A DNA stretch of 64,000 bases. Source: Glandiceps talaboti (Eukaryota; Hemichordata; Enteropneusta; Spengelidae). Location of the stretch: assembly GCF_964340395.1 (NCBI RefSeq), contig NC_135569.1:4847540-4911539 (forward strand), read 5' to 3'. This document shows, piece by piece, positions 1 to 11,500 of this stretch (the stretch's first letter is position 1; each line of letters opens with the position of its first letter). The position numbers were made by a program, and so were the translations under genes. The notes beneath the pieces were generated by a model. That model saw only the letters and a program-made list of their open reading frames with translations. It had not been told where the DNA came from and did no database searches.

Positions 1-827
1 TGAAGTTGAACTGGCATGTTGCAGACGACCTATCACAAATGATGACAGCATTATGATGCGAGAGAGTGTTGAGATCAAAATCTTCAACACTAATTGGACC
101 CCAGTGCGTGAGAGGGCATGGTGGGAGGGGATAGCGATCTGATGAAGGTTTATGACTGTTTATCTTGTATCTGCATACCTCTGTCGCTGTTTCTGAGTTG
201 ATTTCCCCATCAAAGAAATGCTTCTTGGCGTAAAACACCCAGTAGTAGATTCCAGGGTCTGGCAACCTGACATAAAAACTTAAAATATTCTCAGCCACCT
301 GCTGTTGGAATACGTACATCTTATACGGTATACCATTAACAGTTTGTGCCTTGCTACCCTGTTTCGTAAACAACTCACAACTTACGACATAACCTTTCGT
401 GAACGATAACTTCAACTCAACATCTCCGTTTTCAGCTTCTATCAGTGATTTCTTATGTGTAACTGGTATGAATCCGTACGTGAAAAAGTCCGGCTTCACA
501 AATATGTCATCCACGAAATCCTGAATTGTGAACGGATTACGCAATAACTGCCAAGGTGGGTCATTCGGGAAGTGGGTTCGGATGATGACTTCGGGATCTG
601 CGAGGAAATAGTGTTCATCGTATTTGTACCGGAAGGGGTCAAATGTTGTAGCTTCCTGGATGTGTGACACTCCCCAGTTGCAGTCGACAAAGTGCCAGTA
701 ATTATCGATACAGACCGCATTCCATGTATGATGGTACTGCTCATCATCAGACGACATCGCCTGACCAGGTGTGTACCCAACTCTCTTAGCACTGCCAGCT
801 ATCTCCACACATTTCAACCCAAGATAT
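1..827 (-). CDS. Exon 15 of the hillarin/KY-like gene: His/Asp half of the transglutaminase-like domain plus KY region (partial)
   Basis: A long open exon running off the left edge. Its acceptor is at 828-829 and it enters in phase 2. It encodes the GYTPGQ loop, then HHTWNAV with the putative catalytic His at 730-728, then the Asp of HFVDCNWG about 15 residues later. YDEHYFLADP and PPWQLLRNP follow; these segments are characteristic of the KY/hillarin branch rather than of classical transglutaminases. The remaining roughly 200 residues look like a beta-rich domain (GYVVSCEL, PGIYYWVFYAKK) typical of the repeated C-terminal part of these proteins. The end of the gene lies outside the window. 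Confidence 0.85.
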
Positions 828-3800
828 CTATGGATAAGATATGAAACACATTGAATTAACGTACACACAAATATTTACAGATATGGATAATACCATATAC
901 ATATCATTCAAAAAAGCTGTTGTAACATTCTCAATGTTTCATAATGGCCTACCTGCAGTCATGAGGGATAGCTGATGTTATTTCAGCAATCATAAACTGA
1001 TATTTTGAATTTTTGAATCTTGCTTACTGTCCTCATGACTACAAACAGAGTATTAAGCACTTAGTATTGAAGCCATGCCAAGGCACACATGTTGTGCACA
1101 AAAAAATTGACATATAATTATATTAGAACAGAATCTGACAAAGGTAATTATGCAAGGTTGACAGGTTTTGTTTCCTGTAAAACTTTTCATGACACCTAAT
1201 TATGGATTCATCATGTGACACTGTGATTTGCATATATCTAATTATGTATTCGACCAATCAGGTTCTACCTAGGATTTCATGTGAATACTGAGTGTTGAAG
1301 ATTTTTTTGTCTGATGTGTGTTGGTTAGTACATTCTGCAACAGGAGTAACTGGGAGAACAATTTGCATATGACATGAATAAATTATCAAAAAAATTCTGG
1401 ATTAGGAAAATCTGTACCTGCACATTCTCATAAATAGTGTAGACCATGTGATCTTATCGTCATAGATACCCTTCAACACACCAAGAGGTGTATCATCCAC
1501 TGCATCATGCAAATCCATTTCCTGGCAATTCTGTGCCGTAATCCATCGGAATACTAGACGTACTTTCTGTAACTCTGACGTGGCTGGTTCTACTAACGTG
1601 TCAACCATTGATGAAAATGTAGGTTCCATGACTAGGCTGACTGTCTGGGCCACCTGTCAATCAAATTACACAATTTTCTATTACTATCAATCCTGCCCTC
1701 TATAGTTCAAGGTGAGTAACATGCTGGGCTATCTGTCAATCAAATACACAGGCTCAGTTTTAGCTGGGACAATACTCAATTTCAAGCTTTTTTCCATGTT
1801 GTTGACATGAAAGGTTGGTCACAAAACTAGCTCACATTGGAATGCAAGTTGTGACTTACCCGAATAGCGTGGGCATCCTGTTCTCTAAAGATTGCCGGAT
1901 CTGTGTACAATTCTTTCTTCTTCCTAACTGGATATTCATTTAGTAGTGGTACCATGGCAATAGACTGCGACTGTACTGGTGTTGTCCATAGCGACGTCTC
2001 CGTGGCAAGTTGAGGTTCAAAGTTAAAGTCATCATCATCCTCATTGTCAGACTATATAAATGATAAAACAAAACTTGTAGTACTCATTCAGTCTTGCTAT
2101 CTTAAACTGTAGCATGTCCAGTTTCTTATTAGTTTCTGCATGGTTATTTGAAATGGGCTGTAAACAGCTAACGTGCTACAACTTGGTCATGACGGTTTTT
2201 CCCCCATTAGTCATTCAAGTGCTACAAACCAGACTTGGTGAGCCAGCAAGTCAGTTATAATAAACATTATCTATTGTGAAACCCCACTTGTTTGGTTAAA
2301 GTTTAATGGCTTCATCCTGCAATGTATTGAAGTGGCCATATGGATGAGAATTTGGTATTTATTTTTCCTTTTTATTTGATAAAACAGCTTCACTATGTTT
2401 TTCTACTCAATAAACTGCAAAAGATTAAACAATGTGTAAAATGTTTGTTATTGTACGTACAATAACAAACTTTTTACACTTTTTCCATCTGTTTGCAATT
2501 ATACATTGTATTGAGTTATGAACATGGACTTGGTATATGCTCTTTTGCATTATTTTTTCAAGTAGAAAAACATAGTGAAGCTGTTTTATCAAATAAAAAT
2601 CCAAAATAAATACCAAATTCTCATCCATATGGCCACTTTAACTTTACAAAGTAGATAACTATGTACAATCGATATTCAATCACAAACATACCATTTTGCG
2701 TCCTTCCATTCCAGCGACTTCAGCAGCAAGCCTGGCATTAAGACGGCTTTTTTCTACACGTAGTTTAATTTGTAACTCCACCATGTTTAGTTGGTGTTTT
2801 CTCATTAATTCTTCATACTCTACTTGCATCATGTCTCCTTTATCAAATTTCTTAGAGACAGCTTTTGTCATGTCTTTATCATACTGCTCAATGTCTTCTT
2901 GTAGCATCTTGAGTTGATCCTCATCTAGAGGCTCTTTGTTTCTCTATTGAACACAAAAGTTATCAAAGGTACATCAGTTAATTAATTATTGGCAGTTTGA
3001 GGCAGGAACACCTTTTATTTGTGGTGACCAGCAAAAATGGCCACAATCATGTTACACCTGCACTAGTTGCAACTCAAGATATTTTTAAATTAAATAACCA
3101 AAGGTATCTTCACTAAAATTAGTTAATTGCTTATAGAAAGTCATTATATCTGTTAATTAATAGTCAATATTATCCGTAGGTGGTGTAGTGAAAGCTCGGC
3201 TGGACTGACATGATATGCAAATGTCCAACTGAACTCCCCCTCAAGTCTGCTTAAACTAAAATCACGTGGGGACATGATGACATCATCATCTTTATATGAA
3301 CGTTGTAGGGGGAGCACAGAATTCTGTACTTGAGTAACAAGACTGACTAGATGTAATGTATGAAGATTATGATACCGTAGTGTAAAATTGGAATACGGTC
3401 ATCTGGAACTAGACTACTGCTACTGCAGATTTAAAGATAGAAGAAATACTTGAGAAAATAAATAAATGTCTGATGAGGACTGGAAAATCAAAATCTTTTC
3501 TTGGGGTGAGAATATCTAGGTTTCCAAAGTTGGACTCACCAATGCTGCTAGTAGTTTAGCTCTTTGTTCTTCCTCTGTAGCATTCAAATCTTTCTTTCTC
3601 TTTCTAGCAGCTATTTTCTCTAACAATTTCTGTCTCTGTCTGTCTTTCTGTCTCTCTAATTTCTTCCGTAGCTTCTCCATCTCATCTTCATGCTCTGCAA
3701 TTAGTCTGGCATAATCTTCGTCCGACATCTGTCCTCTATTTTTCATCTTTTCGTCAAATTCTCCTTGTTTTTTCTTCATTTCAACCTCTATGTCATTGAT

Positions 3801-6800
3801 ATCTTCCTCTATTCCTTGCAATTCAGCGTCCTCCTGTTGAAAACAAAAATGTTACATTTACCTTCTGTAAGGAAGGGTAATTAAAACCTTTTACTTCATC
3901 TCTATTGTTCTTTTAGTGGTAATTTAAAACCATTGCATCATGGATCTTAGTATACAGGCATGTGTATTAGATGGATAATGCATATTCATGACTATATATC
4001 TGAAGGAAATAAGCACTTAGGAGTCATGAATATTCAATGTTATACAATCCATACTGATATTTGAAAACTGATATCTGAAATTTTAGTGGAGTCATGATGG
4101 GCAAATGGTTAGAGGGGCCGGATTGGAATCGGCAGGTTGCAGGCTCAAGCTCCATTGCTGCCATTTGTTTCTGAGTGGCTTAAGTCCTTGGGCAGGATTT
4201 GAACCATGACTGTGTATAAATGGGGACCTGGTAGGATAGAGGTACGCACATTTGCATAAATAGTAAGTTTGTTGACAAACATGAAGTTCTAACCAATCTG
4301 AAACTCTAATCACCACATTGAACATGACTGAATTAAATAATGTCAGAAATCACAGGGGGGGGGGGGGTGGGTTTTTTGTTGTTGTTGTAATTTTCATAAA
4401 TCAAATACATATCTGTACAGTGCATTTGAGCATCCGTAGTTATTGGATAGGTTTGGGTAGCATGGGACCCCAAGGTGTGAATCAGACGACTACTGGCTGT
4501 AATATTAGAATACTGTGATACTTACAGGGGTATCTTTCTGTCCACGTTTCTTGCCCCTAGCTTTCCTGCCAGCCAATTTTTCATCGAAACTCTTCCTCAT
4601 CTTCTCCTTTTCTTGTTGCAATTTCTTATCTAGTTCATCGACATCTTTCTTGTGCTGTGCCAATAATCGGTCATACTCCTCTTGGGAGATCTGTGATCTT
4701 TTTCTGTTTAATTCATCTTCATATTCTGCACTGTAATGTGAGATTTCACCCTCTAATAGTTTAAGCTGTTCCTCTGTCAAAACCTCCTTGTTTTTCTGCA
4801 AATGAAAACAATTTAGAATTTAAAAATTAATTCAATCTGCATAATAACTTACATATCAAGATGTAATAATTTGCATATCATTTGCATAATGATCAGAGTA
4901 TAATATGCATATCTTCAACACCGAAGCCTACTCTATGGTTATATTTAATACATAAAGACAGTCATAGCAGTCATTTCTCTTCATGTGAAATTATTGATTA
5001 TGATATTGTTATTCAAAGATTATTTAAGCTCAAGGATGGTAGAACACTTTTGAAGCACGGTAGAAACCTGCCAAGCATGGTAGTACAGTATGGGTGTCAA
5101 GGACAGTGTTACTACCATGCTTTCTCTATAGTGGGGAGAACACAGCATGGCAGAAACCTGCCAAGCATGGCAGTATTAGTGGCAATGACAGTGTTACTAC
5201 CATGCTTTCTCTATAGTGGGGAGAACACAGCATGGCAGAAACCTGCAAGCATGGCAGTATTAGTGGCAATGACATTGTTACTACCATGCTTTCTCTATAG
5301 TGGGGAGAACACAGCATGGCAGATTCCTGCCAAGCATGGCGGGCTGGGTAGCAAGGAATGGCTGTTAGCACTCTGCTTCCTCTATAGTGGGGAAGAATAC
5401 TGCACAGAAAGTTGTTCATAAACAAACTAACCAAAGCAGCTAGTAATCTAGCCCTCTCTTCATCTTCAGTTGTTTTCATGTTTCTCTTTTTCTTCCTATT
5501 GGCTAGTTTCTCTAGCAACGCAATTCTCTGTCGCTCTTTATTTCTGTCCAGTTTCTTTGTTAATCTGTTAATTTCTTCCTCATGTTGTGCCAGAAGACGT
5601 TGATACTCTTCTTCCGATATCAATGGCCTCTTTCTTCTCATCTCGTCTTCAAACTGTGTCTTTGTTCTCTCTAGTTGTCTCTCTACATCATCAGCCTCGG
5701 ACGCAGCAATCCGTGCTTCATCTTCCTGCTCTGGCTGAAAACAAAACAAAACAAATTTTTTTTTCAATTTTTGTCAGCTATGCCAGAATTGTATCCCTGT
5801 TACATAGTGTCATGATGGTGAAATGGTTAGAATGTCTTACTTGGAATCTGCAGGTTGCAGGTTGCAGGTTTGAGCCCTCCTCCTGCTGTTTGTTTCTGAA
5901 TGGTTAAAGTCCTTGGGCAAGATTTGATCCATAATTGTGCCCCAGCTAGTTAACCCTGCTGTAAAATTGGGGACCTGGTAGGATAGAGGTTGCAATGTGA
6001 ATGCTTTGATCCTATGCACTTAAAGTGCCTGTAATGAACTCTTATAAATACACTTTATTATTATTACATCACAGGTTAATCTTAGTTATGAAACTTTAAA
6101 ACTATGCACCATAAAAAGTATAAAAATTATTCAATCTGGTCCACACGCCCTGAAAAAATTTAATGTTAAACAACGCCCCCAGTGGCCAATCTATGTAATC
6201 TTGTATCTTTATAATAACCATACTTACTTCTTGCATCATCATAAGTGAAGCGCCCTCATTCTTCTTTTGTTGCCTAGCACCAAGTTTTTCTTGTAAAATA
6301 CCGTTCTGCCTTTGTTTTTCTTTTTCCAGTTTACGAACCAATCTCTGCATTTCTTTCTTGTGTTCATCTACAAGTCTAGATTGAACGAAAACATGATATC
6401 AAGGTGTTGGTACAAATTACTTGGAATAGAATCATTACTATCACTGACATAGTGAGAACATATTTTATTTCATTTTATTTTTCGGGAAAGACAGTTTTCA
6501 AACTATGGCTCCACTTTGTAACAGATTCATTTCCACCCAAAAAATGTTTACAAACCACGGTGTAAAAAGGGAAATGGTAACAACAGGGGAGAAGAAGAAA
6601 TGGGGAGAAGAAATGGCGTGTCAAGAAATAGCATGTCGTTAAGTCTACCCTTACCCCTGGCATTGTACATTGTGAATTATAACAATAAGAGGGTCCAATT
6701 GTTGTTGGGAATCAAGAACTGAAATAATGTGCACACGAAATGTCTATCTAGTACATGGAAAGTATACATAACACAGTAAACAATTTATGATATGTGTTAT

Positions 6801-8252
6801 CTCAAAACCTCGGGTGTGTGAGTGACAGTACGAGTACTCAGAGCCTTGCATTTGTACATTACATATACTTGTGGTGTTTTCTACTAACCTTCCACTAAGT
6901 TTGCTTACGGAAGTATGGCTTTATAGAGAATGCCACAAGCACTCACGCAAATAAAGCAAGACTCAGCCATTATAGGGTTATGTAACTTCTCACTTCCTAT
7001 TTCAACTTGTTACACATCACAAGTCTCGCATGGACAATCGATCAAACACTAGTTTAACATACATGATATTTGCAATGATGTACGGAATATAGGTTCTGAA
7101 AAAAAACGCATGTTGGTAAACCTCAAACCTGTTACCTTTGATAATCAGCTTCTGACATAACACCTTTTTTACTGACAACATCCGTGGCAAAGCGCGAATC
7201 TCGTCGGTCTATTTCACGTTGAAGTCTCTTTATTCGGTCATTGATAACGTCCAGATCATCCTCCGAGTCACTTGCAATGGATACAACCGCATCAGTTACT
7301 ACATCAGACTATGCAGGAAAAAATGAAATAACTTTTATAAACAATTTCTTGTAGAGACATCCATTTTTCTGACATCCATTATTCAAGCCACTCCAGGAAA
7401 TAGACATTTTCATAAACATTGGGTTCTGGAGAGTCATTTCATGATTTTACTTCACCTACAATTATTTGCGATTTCTGTGAAACATTAAGTTGTCTTGTGC
7501 AGTTATAGGGTATCTTTGCTATGGGCCATTGCATCATGGGAGTCTGCAGAAATAATGTATTCAAATTGCACATTTGTACAGCATCATGTTTGTTCCAAAA
7601 TTATTCTCATGGTTAAGTATGTTTCAGTATACAGATATACACTTACGGGTAACTTGGATTTTTCTGCATTCCAGGCAGCTCTTTTCGCCTTTTTTGCCTT
7701 TCTGGCAGCTAGTTTTGCAGCCAATGCTTGTTTTTGTCTCTCCTCTGTCCTCTCCAAGTCCCGATTCAGGTCCATCATATTTTGTTTGTGTTCAGCAATA
7801 ATAAGTTGCAGATCAGCTTCAGATAATTGGTGCTTCTTTTGTTGTAATTCACGTTCAAATTCAGCATTTCTCTTTGCTATTTCTGCTTCAAGTTCTCTCT
7901 TTTTGTTTTCATCAAGTTCAGAATCATCCTGTAATAGAGAGAAAATGGTTTGTGATAAAAATTGAACATGTCAAGAAAAGTCAAAATTAATGTAGGGATC
8001 CTGTATGTCAGAATAACATCAGAGGTGACACAAATTTTCTTGACTTGTCATATCTTTACTTTTCTCTCCTGTGGTCACATGACAATTCTATGTCATTGAA
8101 TCTCATACAATAACAGCTGAAGAACGCTGTGTGATTTATCTGAAACGTACTAGGTAAATTATCTACACTCTGAGTTCAAAACTAACACAATTATGATTCC
8201 AAAGCCAGGAAACATCATGTTATAAATATTTCAAGTTAGATATTTGTTAGTT

Positions 8253-8317
<65 letters not shown>

Positions 8318-8473
8318 TGTATGTATGTATGCATGCACATGTACAATGTACATATATATGCATGTATATGTATGTGTATACATATATGTTATATATATGT
8401 GTATGTGTGTATGCATATATATATATGTGTGTGCGTGCATATGTACATATATTTTATATATATGAGTGTGTGT

Positions 8474-8517
<44 letters not shown>

Positions 8518-11500
8518 CTATATATAAATGCATGTGTATATGTTTGCACCTAGACACATGTTTGTCAGTGTATGTACTTGTTTGTTGACTGTAAACAAAA
8601 CAACACTTTGAAATCCTGGATAGAAAGACCAGTAAGACTCATGGCACAGTGTGTGTGTGTGTGCTTACCTTAACTTGAGTAGGAATCACTGACTGGAAAT
8701 ATGAGGACAGAGATTTACCAGCAATATGAGAAGATAAGAAGAAGATTATATACAGTAGGTTGCATAGAAATAACAGGAAATATGATTAATAGATGTTACA
8801 TTACATTATATTATATTATATTACATTTACATTATATTACATTACATAACATTACACTACACTACATTACATTACATTTACATTATATTACACTACATTA
8901 CATTGCATTGCATTACATTACATTACATATGACTTCATTGCATTTCATAACATTACAATACATAACTTTATATTACATTGCACTGCATCGTATTGCATAA
9001 CATTATATTATATTACACCACAATAAATTACATGACATTACATACTACTACATTGTAGTACATTATTTACAAGGGTATAATATCATTAGTATATTACTCT
9101 GATAATTATATTGAAACAAGATATTTTAGTCAGACTTGAAAATATTGTGGAAAGACTGTAGAAGTATACAGTATTACATTGAATACATTACTAGTTTATA
9201 ATTTAGTGTTGTCTGTGCATGTTTATTGTAATTTCAATTTCAAGGATGGTCAGCTCTGTGTAATTGAGATGTATCAGTCACCTGTGACATGGAAACATGT
9301 TGTGAAGGAACCTGGATCATTCAGCATGCAGTGTTGGATGTGAAGTATTCCCAGAATGCATTGCTCTAGGACACAGATCCAGTGCAGAAAACTTTGCATT
9401 AAATTTCTCTGGACTATCATCTGGGAAGCGGTCTCCTAGTGGAGCCCCCAGCAGTGAGAGTCTGGGTAACCAAGACTACAGCATTACTTGACACACTCAA
9501 TTGGTACTGGAAACCCACAGTAACGTTACATAGTAGATTGACCAAAAGCATACATTTTTGTATGTGAGTGTGCCGGTAACACCAACACTGTGACCTACCT
9601 GTCCAGATTGTAATAAATTTTTTTCCCGTTGTTCTGCTGCAAGTCTGTTTTTACGTAATTTCCTTTTGTTCATTTTTTCTTCCAGAGACACTTTCTGTCT
9701 GTTCTTTTCCTTGTTCCTGATAATTTCCATCAGTTCTACTTCCTGTTTGTGATTGGCTATCATTTGTTCGTATTCTTCTTTTGATAACTGATTCTTTTTC
9801 ACTTGTAAAGCCTGTCAAATGACAACATGGTGGAGGTGAAATACACCACAGGGACAAATTTCCCTGAAATTCAAAGTTTTTTAAATCCTGACACACTTGT
9901 GCCGTATGAAATATTGTCCCTGGTCATTTTTGAAACAACAGATAGACATTTGAGGGTTCACTATCTTGTTTTCAAGGAAACTATACTGACAACCTTTCCT
10001 TTTCTTGTAGAATTAATAACAAAGTATTTGATGGCCATTTTGGATTTTTCTGTTTCATGGCACCATGATGATCTGCCACCGACACAATGTTAGGTAGTCT
10101 ATGTGTCCTGGACTACTGTTAATTTGGTAGTCTAGATACAATGTTTAGTAGTCTATGTGTCCTGTACTACTGCTAATTTGGTAGTCTAGATACAATGTTT
10201 AGTAGTCTATGTGTCCTGCACTACTGCTAATTTGGTAGTCAATATACAATGTTTAGTAGTCTATGTGTCCTGGACTACTGCTAATTTGGTAGTCTAGATA
10301 CAATGTTTAGTAGTCTATGTGTCCTGGACTGCTGCTAATTTGGTAGTCTAGATACAATGTTTAGTAGTCTATGTGTCCTGCACTACTGCTAATTTGGTAG
10401 TCAATATACAATGTTTAGTAGTCTATGTGTCCTGGACTACTGCTAATTTGGTAGTCTAGATACAATGTTTAGTAGTCTATGTGTCCTGGACTGCTGCTAA
10501 TTTGGTAGTGTAGATACAATGTTTAGTAGTCTATGTGTCCTGGACTACTACTAATTTGGTAGTCTAGATACAATGTTTAGTAGTCTATGTGTCCTGGACT
10601 ACTGCTAATTTGGTAGTCTAGATACAATGTTTAGTAGTCTATGTGTCCTGGACTACTGCTAATTTGGTAGGCTAGATACAATGTTTAGTAGTCTATGTGT
10701 CCTGAACTACTGCTTATTTGGTAGTCTAGATACAATGTTTAGTAGTCTATGTGCCCTGAAGTACTACTAACTTCTAGCCCGGCTCTTGTATAGTTACCAT
10801 GATAAAACTGTTCTCACTCCATTCCTACCTGTCTTAGTTGTTCCTTTCTCTCTGACTTCTTGTCATCTGGTTCGCTATTTTCTTTGTTCTCCAAGGGTTC
10901 TAAGATTTCTTCCACATCCTCCTCCAAGTCTTCAATAGAAATATCTACACCTCCACGTTGAGGAAGCTATATAAATAATATAAAATAAATATATAAAAAA
11001 TATAAAAACTGTAATATATTGGTAGTAAAAATTTACTTACAATATATACACAGATTATCATTATAAGACAACAGTAGTACATGTACATTGACAATGCTGA
11101 TTAGACATTGGAGAAAATTTGGGATTTTTGCTCCCAAAAAATTGTTTGTCTCGGTGACTCATGGGAGTAAAAATTTACTTACTATATATATACACACACA
11201 GAATGTTATTGTAAGAGTGCAATGACCCCTTTCATTTTTGTTCCAGTTGATGTAGTACTTAATTGATTTGGAAACTGACAATATATACATTCAAGCAGCT
11301 GTGGCGTTGTTAATTTGTGTAAGTGCAATCACTAAGGGCTGATGACAATTCCTTTTGACAAATTTGAATTATAGAGAAAAGTATAAAAAAATGAAGAATT
11401 TATGATAATTATGAACCTTAAATTCACTACAAGTTGCTAGATTAGTAGTGACACAATCCTTAGGTCAGGAGTATTTTCCGGGCTGACTAAAGAAAAATAT

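Noticed and set aside
496-792. 98-codon minus-strand ORF
   Set aside because: Out of frame with the hillarin/KY exon that covers the same bases and contains the recognisable HHTWNAV and YDEHYFLADP motifs.
4882-5421. 179-codon plus-strand ORF
   Set aside because: Reads through the 88-bp minisatellite; internal repetition mirrors the DNA repeat and it is antisense to a well-supported exon region.
5816-5877. Functional tRNA gene
   Set aside because: A and B boxes are present, but the sequence lacks a convincing cloverleaf and continues into a SINE body.
10083-10770. CRISPR-like array
   Set aside because: Units are contiguous tandem copies without unique spacers, in a spliced eukaryotic gene.
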